Assembly: GCF_006385135.1 (NCBI RefSeq)
Contig: NZ_CP041025.1
Location: 651,501-715,500 of the forward strand
Length of the DNA stretch: 64,000 bases
Reading direction: 5' to 3'
DNA from: Paremcibacter congregatus
GTDB taxonomy: Bacteria; Pseudomonadota; Alphaproteobacteria; Sphingomonadales; Emcibacteraceae
Position 1 is the stretch's first letter; each line of letters opens with the position of its first letter. The notes below the pieces were generated by a model. That model was not told the DNA's origin. It made no database searches and worked only from the letters and a program-made list of their open reading frames with translations. The position numbers were made by a program, and so were the translations under genes. Shown here one piece after another: positions 25,475-34,131 of the stretch.

Positions 25475-27586
25475 TTATTCTCCTGACGGACGGCGGGGCG
25501 TCCAGCCGGTATATGTTTTAAGGTTCAGTTGGGTGGCAATGCGCTCCCAGGGCACCAGTTTGAAGTTCTGGTTTTCCGCCGGGGAAATATTGCGCCCGTC
25601 CTGTGCGATAAAGACACCGTAAGGGAAGGTGGATCCAAGCGGCGTGCTGATGACATCAAGTCCATCTGTTTCCGATGAACCGTCTATGCCGAGCGGCCCG
25701 TTGGCGACCACTGCGAAAGAGCCAAGATAGGCGTTATCTCCTGTGCGGTCAAAAACCGCATAGCTGTTATTGCCCTGGCTTGAGGCGATGATATAACCCG
25801 CGCCGTCCTGACCATAGTAAAGTGAAACCCCTTCAATATCGACTTCGAGATTTTTATGGTCGGTCGCATGAATGACGGCCTGTCGTGTGGTTCCGTCCTC
25901 CGGTTCCGCACCATATTTCCACAGGGCGACATCTTCTTCGCCGATGTAAAGAGCGCCGGTGTCATCATCGGCAACGCAGCCTTCCGTTTGTGAGCCCACA
26001 GTGAATTCCCGGACCAAGGAAAGGGAAATCCGGCCCTGTTTGGTGGGGCGCAGTTCAAACTGCTTCACTTGGCCTTCGTCTCCATTGAGAATGGCGTAGT
26101 ATTTACCGGTTTTGCGGCTATGATACATGCAGTAGCCATAGGGGTCTTCCATGCCGCGTCCCTGAATGCCATCGCTGATATTGGACAGGTGGCCAGTCGC
26201 GTCGGCTTTATAAAGAGAAATCGACTTTTCGGTCCGGTTACTGGCGGAAACAATATCGACCTTCTCGCCATTTAAAGAAAAACCATAGCGGACATCTACA
26301 TTGTTGACTTTGCCATCAGGGAGAAACTGCTTCACTTTGCCGGCAAGGTCATACACATATAGGCCGGACTTCTTGTCGGTGCCGATCACCAGACTTTGGC
26401 CCGGGTCCGTAGGATGGACCCATATGGCCGGGTCGTCCGCCGCATCACCGCCAACGGTGACCGGGGTGGTTTCCACAGTTGGGGTCACGGTCTTGATGCT
26501 TGTGAGGGCCGGTGTTTTTTTCACGGCATGATTAGATAAGTTAAGACTTTGTGCAATATCCGCCCAGGACAGGACCTTGAAGTTCAGTGCCTGATCGCCG
26601 TTGTCGTCATCTGAAAGAACAAGGGCTCCCTTTGCGGTTTGTGAAGTTAGGGGGCGGGGGGATGCAAAAAGGCCGGCGCTTTCTTCTACGCCGGGCACGG
26701 TAAATCGGCCCAGATAACGATCATCGTTATTCAGGTCATATACATTGAAACTGTTGCTGCTGGCGTTGGAGGCGATCAGAAGGTTATGCCCCGACAGATC
26801 CTGATACAGGGCAAGTCCGGCGACTTCTCCGTCAATCTGGCCAAATTTAACAATATCAACGATTTGCGGCGTGGCGTCGGTTTCTGGATCGCCTTTGAGT
26901 TTCCAGATGCCATTGGCTTCTTCCGCGGCATAGACATAACCGCTGCTGCTGTCTGCGGCGCAAAAGCCGACTTCCGAACCCAGCCGTAAGGACCTGACCG
27001 CGCGGCCGGCGACCTTGCCGGCACCATTGTCATAAATCACCCATTGCTCCATATGGCCGCCTTCACCGACAATATACAGGTAATGGTTTCTGTCGAGGGG
27101 GCTTTGGTAAAAACAAATGCCCTTGGTGGGAAAGGAAACGTCTATATTACCGGCGCTCACAGAGGTGAGTGAGGAATGAGCCTGGTTGGGTATGAAAAAG
27201 GAAACCTGATTGGCCGCGGTATCAAGGGCTGCGACAAGGGGGACCTCCTGTCCCGCCAGAGAAAAACTGCTTTGCAGGGCGAGAGACTCAATTTGCCCAA
27301 TTTCTAACTGATTTGATCTTTTTCCGGATGCAGTTAGAATATCTATTCCGAAAGTTTCGTCGGCAGTCAGTATCATGTTCCGGGACGGTGATGCGGCATA
27401 AGTAAGGTATATCGCACTGTTGGCGTTGTTTCCCAGGGAGGGTTCTGTTTCAGTTATGTGATTGATTTCAAATACTTTTTGATCTGTCGTGGCCTGAGTC
27501 GCCGTGATGCTGCAAGACTGTAATAGGATAGTCACAAACGATATATATATAGGCTTTAGTGATTTATTGTGCATTTTAAACTCCAT
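25475..27586 (-). CDS. beta-propeller phytase lipoprotein with two tandem propellers
   Basis: 703 residues, about twice the 350-380 of single-domain BPP phytases. LLQSC with Cys25 (Cys21 if the second ATG is used) is a lipobox. The C-terminal propeller (about 360-695) carries the catalytic signatures DDPAIWVHPTDP, IGTDKKSGLYVYDLAG and KVNNVDVRYGF, which bind Ca2+ and phytate. The N-terminal half (about 40-340) is a related but incomplete propeller (GFCAADSSSGYVYAAEEANG matches GCVADDDTGALYIGEED). Dual-domain phytases are known in which the partial N-domain helps with lower inositol phosphates. It releases phosphate from phytate outside the cytoplasm and leads the operon with alkaline phosphatase. 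Confidence 0.92.
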   Translation of the reverse strand: MEFKMHNKSLKPIYISFVTILLQSCSITATQATTDQKVFEINHITETEPSLGNNANSAIYLTYAASPSRNMILTADETFGIDILTASGKRSNQLEIGQIESLALQSSFSLAGQEVPLVAALDTAANQVSFFIPNQAHSSLTSVSAGNIDVSFPTKGICFYQSPLDRNHYLYIVGEGGHMEQWVIYDNGAGKVAGRAVRSLRLGSEVGFCAADSSSGYVYAAEEANGIWKLKGDPETDATPQIVDIVKFGQIDGEVAGLALYQDLSGHNLLIASNASSNSFNVYDLNNDDRYLGRFTVPGVEESAGLFASPRPLTSQTAKGALVLSDDDNGDQALNFKVLSWADIAQSLNLSNHAVKKTPALTSIKTVTPTVETTPVTVGGDAADDPAIWVHPTDPGQSLVIGTDKKSGLYVYDLAGKVKQFLPDGKVNNVDVRYGFSLNGEKVDIVSASNRTEKSISLYKADATGHLSNISDGIQGRGMEDPYGYCMYHSRKTGKYYAILNGDEGQVKQFELRPTKQGRISLSLVREFTVGSQTEGCVADDDTGALYIGEEDVALWKYGAEPEDGTTRQAVIHATDHKNLEVDIEGVSLYYGQDGAGYIIASSQGNNSYAVFDRTGDNAYLGSFAVVANGPLGIDGSSETDGLDVISTPLGSTFPYGVFIAQDGRNISPAENQNFKLVPWERIATQLNLKTYTGWTPRRPSGE

Positions 27587-27625
27587 ATTGAAACCCGCTA
27601 TAAGTAAGGCTTTTTGCTCATAAAT

Positions 27626-27669
27626 AGAAATTATATTCTATTTTAGTTGATAAATAGAATATTTGTTCT
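27626..27669. promoter_or_regulatory. two RpiR-type operators between phytase and TBDR genes
   Basis: AGAAATTATATTCT at 27626-27639 and AGAATATTTGTTCT at 27656-27669, 30 bp apart (three helical turns). They occupy the 185-bp divergent promoter region and fit the AGAA-N6-TTCT pattern seen at 21017 and 31263. This links phosphate release and outer-membrane uptake to the inositol regulator. Confidence 0.75.
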
Positions 27670-27771
27670 TAAGATAGGGGCACGAATACAGTTCGTCAAT
27701 AGTTTAGAGTAGAAATATACATTAGCAGAGTTAATCTGAATATAGGGGCTTCAAAAAGCCAGGAGGAATAC

Positions 27772-30144
27772 ATGAAGAGAGTTATGCGCAGAGGAGCGCT
27801 TAAATCCGCTTTACTGGTATCCTGTATGCCATTAGCGGTAATTACGGCACCCCAGAGTTGGGCAGCACAGAGCAAGGGAATAGAAAAACCAGCGTCACTT
27901 GATATGGAAGAAGTTGTCGTTACCGGAGAGGTGGTAACCCGTAACCGGACATCTTCCGTTTCGCCGGAGCTGGTTTACGATACAGAATTTTTCCAGAAGT
28001 TCGAACCGATTTCCGCCGGGGATATGATGAAACGCGTCCCGGGCGTGGCCTTTACCAGTGATATCGGCGAGTATGATTCGCCACAAATGCGGGGAATGGC
28101 CGACGGGTTTACGCAAATTCTGGTCAACGGGCGTCCGTTGCCGGGAGCGGGAAATGACAGGACCGTCTTTGTTGACCGCATTCCTGCCGAACTGATTGAC
28201 CGCATTGAAGTGATCCGTAGTCCAGGCGCCGATATCGACAGCCAGGGTGTCGGGGGCACGATTAATATTATTCTCAAGGATGGCGCCAATCTGCCGGAAG
28301 GTGGTTCGGCCCGTCTTGGGGGAATTTACTATGCTGCGGATGACAAATTCAGAGGGTCCGGGGCCCTGACCTATTCCGGTCGGGCTAATGATGACCGCAT
28401 TGCTTATTCCATGGCGGTCAATGTGCAGTCGCGTTACAATGCCAAGAAAATGGTGGAAGAGACTATTCTGGCGGAACTTAACCCTGGTTTGGTGGATGGA
28501 CGGGAAGTTTTCAGCCCGGACGATATCACACAGTCAAAGGCGTCTGAATATTCTGTTCAGCGGGATCAGCGTAAAAATCTCGATATTGCACTGAATTCTG
28601 ATGTGACCTTCCAGATTGGTGATGAGGGAGCTTTGCGCCTTGACGGTTTCTACGTCAATACTGACCGGACCGAGCGTGAAGACACTGCATTATATGAAGT
28701 TGATGATGACGACCTTCCAACCAGTGCGTCCAATCCTTTGCTGGAAGATGAAAAGAGGACCGAAGACACAGATACGGACCTGAAGAATTTTGGTATTGGT
28801 TTGCTGTATGAGGATAAACTGTCAGACAGTCTGAGTATGGATTTTACGTTAAACTATAGCCAGTTTGATTCAACAGAGGCCAAATTTGGAAAACGGTTTG
28901 ATTTTGTCGAGACCCTGACAGACGCGGACGAAAAGCTCGATAAAAGAGAGCTGGAAACAGAAAAAAGTCTTGATAAGGAATATGCCGGAAGCTTCTCGCT
29001 TGAAAAAGAGCTGGACAGTTTCAGCATCAAGGCCGGGTTTGCCGGGAAAATTAAAAAACGTAATTTTTCTAACCAATTAGAAGAAAGCGATGATAATGGC
29101 GTTCTGGCTGTTGAAGTCTTTAGTGATTTCTTTATTAAAGAAACCCGTGCGGATGGTTTTCTTGTCGGTCAGTGGGACGTTACAAGCGGCGTAACCTTCG
29201 AAGCCGGTGTCCGGATGGAACATACATCGACCCATCAGGAATTCGTTGATCTGGGCGGTAATGATGCGGCGACAAGCGCGAAAAGTACGCTGCTGAATCC
29301 CTCGGCCCATTTGCAGGCCGATGTGGGGGATAATGGCCAGGTCCGGGTAAGTGTTGCCCGCACGGTTCGTCGTCCGACTTTTGATCAACTGGTGCCGTCG
29401 GTTCTTACTGATGAGCCGGAAGATGATGATGCGGTGCGGGGAAATCCGGATCTGAAGTTTGAGAAATCCTGGGGACTGGACGTGGGCTATGAACATGTTC
29501 TGCCGGGTAAGGGCATCATGGGTGTCAATTTCTTCTACCGCAAGGTCAAGGACCTCAATCAGTTGGTGAACACCAACAGCACGATCACGGTTGGCGGAGA
29601 TGATTTTAATCTTTATCAATACCGCAACGTCGGGGACGGCAAGACCTGGGGGATTGAGTTTGACATCAGTACAACCCTGGCATTTATCGATCTTGAAGAG
29701 ACAGGCTTCTTTGCCAACTTTACCCGCATCTGGTCGGACCGGTTTGATGAGAATGCCCAGATGGATGTGCGTTTTAATCACCAGCCCAAGTTTGTTTATA
29801 ACGTGGGCCTGACCCAGAATATTCCTGATTATGAAGTTACTTTTGGTGCCAGTTACCAGAAGCAGGGGCTGGCCCGTAGTGTCTTTCTTGGGGAGATTGA
29901 GGACCAGTGGTATGACGGAAATCTGGAAGTCTTTATCGAGAAACGCTTTGAGGGGGGCTTTACCCTGCGTCTGACCGGTAATAATCTGCTGAATGCGGAA
30001 AGCATTCAGGCGGAGCGTAATTTCGATGGCGACACCGCGGCCGAGGTTCTGGCCAACCAGAGAAGCGGCACGATCGACAATTACGAACTGGAAAGAGAGA
30101 CGGCCTCGCGGATCTTTATGATCACAGGGCGTTATAGCTTCTAA
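27772..30144 (+). CDS. TonB-dependent receptor of the phytate/inositol locus
   Basis: 790 residues with AGGAGG 7 bp before the ATG. Signal peptide to about residue 33 (ALLVSCMPLAVITAPQSWAA), TonB-box-like MEEVVVTGE, plug domain with VPGVAFTSDIGEYDSPQMRG, QILVNGRPLPGAGNDR and VIRSPGADIDSQGVGGTINI, then a barrel ending on RYSF. It is divergent from phytase and shares its operators. Phytate or partly dephosphorylated inositol phosphates (or their iron complexes) are the likely ligands, by inference. A terminator follows. Confidence 0.92.
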   Translation: MKRVMRRGALKSALLVSCMPLAVITAPQSWAAQSKGIEKPASLDMEEVVVTGEVVTRNRTSSVSPELVYDTEFFQKFEPISAGDMMKRVPGVAFTSDIGEYDSPQMRGMADGFTQILVNGRPLPGAGNDRTVFVDRIPAELIDRIEVIRSPGADIDSQGVGGTINIILKDGANLPEGGSARLGGIYYAADDKFRGSGALTYSGRANDDRIAYSMAVNVQSRYNAKKMVEETILAELNPGLVDGREVFSPDDITQSKASEYSVQRDQRKNLDIALNSDVTFQIGDEGALRLDGFYVNTDRTEREDTALYEVDDDDLPTSASNPLLEDEKRTEDTDTDLKNFGIGLLYEDKLSDSLSMDFTLNYSQFDSTEAKFGKRFDFVETLTDADEKLDKRELETEKSLDKEYAGSFSLEKELDSFSIKAGFAGKIKKRNFSNQLEESDDNGVLAVEVFSDFFIKETRADGFLVGQWDVTSGVTFEAGVRMEHTSTHQEFVDLGGNDAATSAKSTLLNPSAHLQADVGDNGQVRVSVARTVRRPTFDQLVPSVLTDEPEDDDAVRGNPDLKFEKSWGLDVGYEHVLPGKGIMGVNFFYRKVKDLNQLVNTNSTITVGGDDFNLYQYRNVGDGKTWGIEFDISTTLAFIDLEETGFFANFTRIWSDRFDENAQMDVRFNHQPKFVYNVGLTQNIPDYEVTFGASYQKQGLARSVFLGEIEDQWYDGNLEVFIEKRFEGGFTLRLTGNNLLNAESIQAERNFDGDTAAEVLANQRSGTIDNYELERETASRIFMITGRYSF

Positions 30145-30190
30145 TCTTTCGGGCGTATCCCGACGATTATTACATTAGTCTGAACTTCAA

Positions 30191-30222
30191 CCCCGCTGAA
30201 ATATTTCAGCGGGGTCTTTTTT
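30191..30222. terminator. intrinsic terminator after the TBDR gene
   Basis: CCCCGCTGAAA and its perfect complement TTTCAGCGGGG with a 2-4-nt turn, followed by TCTTTTTT on the plus strand. It ends the receptor transcript and stands just before the convergent iolG stop. Confidence 0.92.
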
Positions 30223-30236
30223 GGGAAAGCAGGTCT

Positions 30237-31223
30237 TTAGGGGGTGACAGCCCGGCCTTCCTGCATGGAGCGGGCGGCGGCCTCGGCGAGCCGCAGGGCT
30301 TCAACGCCATCCTCTATTGTCGTTTGGGGCAGGCAATTTCCGGCAAGAAGATTGACAAAATGATCCAGTTCTATCCGATAAGCGGCGTCATAGCGTTCGA
30401 TGAAAAAATCTTGGACCCTGTCTTTGGTTGCGCCCTGATCCCCCCAGACGGCGACATGGGAGCACAGGATATTGTCAGCTTTGACCAGACCTTTGCTGCC
30501 GAAGGCTTCGATACGCTGATCGTAGCCATAGACGGCGCGGCGGCTGTTGCTGATGCTGCAGAGTTTGCCAGATGCCGTTTTTAACGTAATCTTGGCGCTG
30601 TCGATGTCCCCAGCATCGCCGATGGCCGGGTCAACCAGACAACTGCCGGCGGCATAAATTTCGCTGACCGGCTCGCCCAGCAGCCAGCGGGCCATATCAA
30701 AATCATGGATCGTCATGTCTTTAAACAGGCCGCCGCTTTGATTGATATAGGATACGGGTGGTGGTGCAGGGTCATGGCTGGTAATCTGGAGCATTTCCAA
30801 CTCGCCGATCTGGCCGTCTTCGATAGTTTGTTTCAGTCGGGCGAAATCAGGATCATAGCGCCGGTTAAAGCCCAGCAGGAATTTTGCTTCATGCTGCATC
30901 ACCGCCTGAAGGCAGGCTTCCGAGGTGGCCAGGTCGAGGTCAATGGGCTTCTCGCAGAAAATATGTTTGCCTGCCTCGGCACACTTAATAATATATTCTG
31001 CATGGGTGGACGTCGGGCTGGCGATCAGCACCGCATCCAGTTGAGGGTCGGCCAGGACCTGATCAAGCGTACCGGCTTGTGTGCCGAATTCGGTGGCGAG
31101 GTCCTCTGCTGACGTCGGTTGAAAGTCGACGATATAACGGAGATCCAGGCCCGGATGAAGATAGGCATTCCGTGCATGGACGGCGCCAATTCTGCCAGCG
31201 CCGATGATTGCGATTGAATACAT
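30237..31223 (-). CDS. iolG: inositol 2-dehydrogenase
   Basis: 328 residues from ATG 31223, with AAGGA 8 bp upstream. NAD-dependent oxidation of myo-inositol to 2-keto-myo-inositol (scyllo-inosose) in the cytoplasm. Rossmann motif AIIGAGRIGAVHA at the start, EKPIDLD, NRRYDPDF and the substrate-side block DMTIHDFDMARWLLGEPVSEI are those of IolG. The open frame extends further upstream to 31349, but that part lies in the operators and lacks a ribosome site, so it is not used. It is divergent from iolB. Confidence 0.93.
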   Translation of the reverse strand: MYSIAIIGAGRIGAVHARNAYLHPGLDLRYIVDFQPTSAEDLATEFGTQAGTLDQVLADPQLDAVLIASPTSTHAEYIIKCAEAGKHIFCEKPIDLDLATSEACLQAVMQHEAKFLLGFNRRYDPDFARLKQTIEDGQIGELEMLQITSHDPAPPPVSYINQSGGLFKDMTIHDFDMARWLLGEPVSEIYAAGSCLVDPAIGDAGDIDSAKITLKTASGKLCSISNSRRAVYGYDQRIEAFGSKGLVKADNILCSHVAVWGDQGATKDRVQDFFIERYDAAYRIELDHFVNLLAGNCLPQTTIEDGVEALRLAEAAARSMQEGRAVTP

Positions 31224-31262
31224 TGTTTTTTCCTTGTTCAAATTCAAAAATTTAACATAAAT

Positions 31263-31327
31263 AGAATAAATATTCTTGACAATAGCCAAAAATAGAATAA
31301 ATATTCTATCTATAGAATAAAAATTCT
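31263..31327. promoter_or_regulatory. three RpiR-type operators between iolG and iolB
   Basis: AGAATAAATATTCT at 31263-31276, the same 14-mer at 31294-31307, and AGAATAAAAATTCT at 31314-31327. Start-to-start distances are 31 and 20 bp, close to whole helical turns. All have intact AGAAT/ATTCT arms. This is the densest operator cluster in the locus and controls both iolG and the iolBCDE unit. Confidence 0.82.
31276..31304 (+). promoter_or_regulatory. probable iolB promoter overlapped by operators
   Basis: A consensus TTGACA at 31276-31281 is followed after 17 bp by AAATAT, which lies inside the middle operator. A repressor bound to that operator would cover the -10 region. The -10 match is weak. 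Confidence 0.5.
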
Positions 31328-31385
31328 CAACCGAAAAATCAGATTTCATTATAGACTATAATCTGAGCTTAAGGAGATAAAGACA

Positions 31386-32189
31386 GTGATGCCTTTACTA
31401 GACACTTATCGCGCGGGTTTTGATCTGGGATTAACCCATATCACGCGTTTCGATGACTCGGCGGAGGTCACCACCATCGGCGTGGCTGTTCTCAAGCTGG
31501 CGCCGACGCAAACTTATGTACTGACCCTTGAAAATGAGATGGCCCTTCTGGTCATGCAGGGTAAGCTGACAGCTGATGTCGACGGGACGGCATATGTGTT
31601 TGAACGTCACAGCCTGTTTGATGAGCAGCCAAGCTGTATACACGCCGCCAAAGGTGTCCGGGTTGAACTGCGGGCCGAGACAGAGGTCGAGTTTACGCTT
31701 TATCAATGTGAGAATGAAAAAACTTTCCCGACAGAAGTTTATCTGCCTGATGGCGGCAAAGACGAACATCGGGGTAAAGGCCAGGTGGGTGATACCTGTT
31801 TGCGTTTTGTGCGTACGATTTTTGACGACAATAACTCGCACCGCAATGCGGAACTGGTTTTGGGGGAAGTGATCACCATGCCGGGGAAATGGTCGTCCTA
31901 CCCCCCGCACAGTCATCCCCAACCGGAAATTTATCATTACCGTTTCACGGACCCTCGCGGATGGGGACACGCGGAACTGGGGGAGGATGTTATGAAGGTA
32001 CGTCCCAATGATACGGTACGGATCGTCGATAATAAAACCCATGCCCAGGTCGCCGCGCCGGGCTATGGCATGTATTACGCCTGGATCATTCGTCATCTGC
32101 CCGATGACCGTTACAGCATCCCAAAATTTGAAGAACAACATCAATGGATCATGGATCCAGACGCCACATACTGGCAGCCGAAGGAATAG
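31386..32189 (+). CDS. iolB: 5-deoxy-glucuronate isomerase
   Basis: 267 residues, cupin fold. Isomerises 5-deoxy-D-glucuronate to 2-deoxy-5-keto-D-gluconate in the iol pathway. The metal-site block is SSYPPHSHPQPEIYHYRF, with a later HAQVAAPGYGMYYAWIIRHL. AAGGAG precedes the start; GTG 31386 and ATG 31389 are adjacent and either could be used. First gene of iolB-iolC-iolD-iolE-phosphatase; the gap to iolC is 5 bp. Confidence 0.93.
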   Translation: MMPLLDTYRAGFDLGLTHITRFDDSAEVTTIGVAVLKLAPTQTYVLTLENEMALLVMQGKLTADVDGTAYVFERHSLFDEQPSCIHAAKGVRVELRAETEVEFTLYQCENEKTFPTEVYLPDGGKDEHRGKGQVGDTCLRFVRTIFDDNNSHRNAELVLGEVITMPGKWSSYPPHSHPQPEIYHYRFTDPRGWGHAELGEDVMKVRPNDTVRIVDNKTHAQVAAPGYGMYYAWIIRHLPDDRYSIPKFEEQHQWIMDPDATYWQPKE

Positions 32190-32194
32190 ATATA

Positions 32195-34105
32195 ATGACA
32201 TTTTCTCAAACACTCGACGTAATCTGTATGGGTCGGGCAGGGGTAGACCTGTATGGTGATCAGGTGGGCAGCCGTCTGGAAGATATGCAGAGCTTTTCAA
32301 AATATGCTGGTGGGTGTCCGACGAATATCGCCATTGGCACCAGTCGCCTGGGATTGAAATCCGCGCTTTTAAGCCGGGTGGGCAATGAACATATGGGCCG
32401 TTTCCTGCGGGAAACCCTGATGCGTGAAGGTGTCAATACCGATGCTCTGGCCACGGATTCGGAACGGCTGACGGGCTTGGTGGTTCTCGGGCTACGTGAC
32501 CGCCAAACCTTTCCTCTGATTTTTTATCGGGAAAATTGCGCCGATATGGCGTTGGATTCCACGGATGTGAATGAGGAATTTATTGCCTCCGCCAAGGCGT
32601 TATTGGTGAGTGGAACTCATTTCTCCACCGAAAATGTCGACGCCGCGAGCCGTCTCGCCATGACGTATGCTAGAAAGCATAACCGCCATGTGGTTCTGGA
32701 TATTGATTATCGACCGGTGCTCTGGGGTCTGACCGGGCATGATCTTGGTGAACAACGTTTTGTGCCTTCCCGGAAGGTCAGCGAGCATATTCAGTCTTTC
32801 CTGGGGGACTGCACCGTGATTGTCGGCACAGAAGAAGAATTCCATATTGCCGGCGGCAGCGAGGACACGGTATCGGCTCTCCAGAAAGTGCGGACCCTGA
32901 CGGATGCGGTGCTGGTGGTCAAACTGGGGGCGCAGGGCTGCGCCTATTTCGACGGTGCGATCCCGACGGCAATCGTAGAAGAGAGCATCATCCCTGGTTT
33001 TCCGATCGAAGTGTTTAATGAACTGGGGGCCGGCGATGCCTTTATGTCCGGTTTCCTGCGCGGGTTTCTCGGGGGCAAGGATCTGAAAACAGCCTGCCGT
33101 TATGGCAATGCCTGCGGGGCGATTGTTGTGTCCCGTCATGGCTGCTCTCCCGCCAGTCCCAGTGCCGAAGAACTGGATTATTTTCTCGCACAGGGCAGCG
33201 CCCATTTCCGTTTGCGCGAAGATGAAGACCTGAATCACATTCATTGGGCCACCACCCGGAAACATGCCTTGCGGGAAATTATGGCCTTCGCCTTTGATCA
33301 TCGGTCCCAACTGGTGGATATCGCCGGGGATCGCGAGGATGTGGCCGGCAGTATCGCAGCGTTTAAAGGACTATGCTTGACGGCGGCGATACAGGTTCAG
33401 GATAAATATAAAAACCGGGGGTTGGGGATATTATGTGATGGCCAGTTCGGGGAAGATACCCTCGCCGCCTCAGCGGGGCGTAATCTTTGGGTCGGGCGGC
33501 CGATTGAAGTGCCGGGATCCCGGCCTCTGGAATTGGTGGGCGGCGATGATGCGGGGTCTAGCTTACGCGTCTGGCCGGAAGACCATTGCATTAAATGTCT
33601 GGTGTTCTATCATCCGGATGACGCCGAGGAGCTGAAGGCTGCGCAGGAGCGGACGGTGATGACCCTGTTCCACAGCGCCCGAAAGAATGGCAAGGAGCTG
33701 TTGCTGGAAATTATTCCGCCCAAAGGCGCGCCGCGCGACGAGGCGACGGTTTCGGATAGTTTGGCGCGTTTTTATGATCTGGGGGTGAAACCTGACTGGT
33801 GGAAACTGCCTGCGCCGCTGAATGCTCAAGAGTGGGACAATCTCAGTGAGGTGATTACCGCGCGGGACCCTTATTGTCGCGGGGTGGTGATGCTGGGGCT
33901 GGATGCGCCAGAAGACCAGATTAAACAAGCTCTCAGTCTTGCGGCCCGTCAACCGGTCTGTAAAGGTTTTGCCATTGGACGGACGATATTTGGCAATGCC
34001 GCCCGGGCCTGGTTCGCCGGAGAAGCCACGGATGAGCAGGCTGTCATGATGATGAAAGAATCTTATGACAGGTTGGTGGCGCATTGGGTTTCCGTGCGGG
34101 ATTAA
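32195..34105 (+). CDS. iolC: 5-dehydro-2-deoxygluconokinase fused to DUF2090 aldolase domain
   Basis: 636 residues from ATG 32195, just after AAGGAAT; a longer frame from 32144 overlaps iolB and is not favoured. Residues about 1-330 are a PfkB kinase (YAGGCPTNIA, anion-hole GAGD at 278-281) that phosphorylates 2-deoxy-5-keto-gluconate. Residues about 335-636 are the DUF2090 domain (FAFDHRSQL, LLLEIIPPKG, GFAIGRTIF), which in such fusions supplies the IolJ-type aldolase step giving malonate semialdehyde and dihydroxyacetone phosphate. This explains the absence of a separate iolJ. The fusion is common in proteobacteria. Confidence 0.93.
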   Translation: MTFSQTLDVICMGRAGVDLYGDQVGSRLEDMQSFSKYAGGCPTNIAIGTSRLGLKSALLSRVGNEHMGRFLRETLMREGVNTDALATDSERLTGLVVLGLRDRQTFPLIFYRENCADMALDSTDVNEEFIASAKALLVSGTHFSTENVDAASRLAMTYARKHNRHVVLDIDYRPVLWGLTGHDLGEQRFVPSRKVSEHIQSFLGDCTVIVGTEEEFHIAGGSEDTVSALQKVRTLTDAVLVVKLGAQGCAYFDGAIPTAIVEESIIPGFPIEVFNELGAGDAFMSGFLRGFLGGKDLKTACRYGNACGAIVVSRHGCSPASPSAEELDYFLAQGSAHFRLREDEDLNHIHWATTRKHALREIMAFAFDHRSQLVDIAGDREDVAGSIAAFKGLCLTAAIQVQDKYKNRGLGILCDGQFGEDTLAASAGRNLWVGRPIEVPGSRPLELVGGDDAGSSLRVWPEDHCIKCLVFYHPDDAEELKAAQERTVMTLFHSARKNGKELLLEIIPPKGAPRDEATVSDSLARFYDLGVKPDWWKLPAPLNAQEWDNLSEVITARDPYCRGVVMLGLDAPEDQIKQALSLAARQPVCKGFAIGRTIFGNAARAWFAGEATDEQAVMMMKESYDRLVAHWVSVRD

Positions 34106-34131
34106 GGCATGTGTGAAGAACGGGATAAGAC

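Noticed and set aside
29077-29781. 234-codon minus-strand frame inside the TBDR gene
   Set aside because: Antisense shadow of a clear receptor barrel.
31224-31349. Upstream extension of iolG by 42 codons
   Set aside because: It lies over the operators, lacks a ribosome-binding site and adds residues before the standard IolG start MYSIAIIGAG.
32600-33310. 236-codon minus-strand frame inside iolC
   Set aside because: Antisense shadow of the kinase domain.
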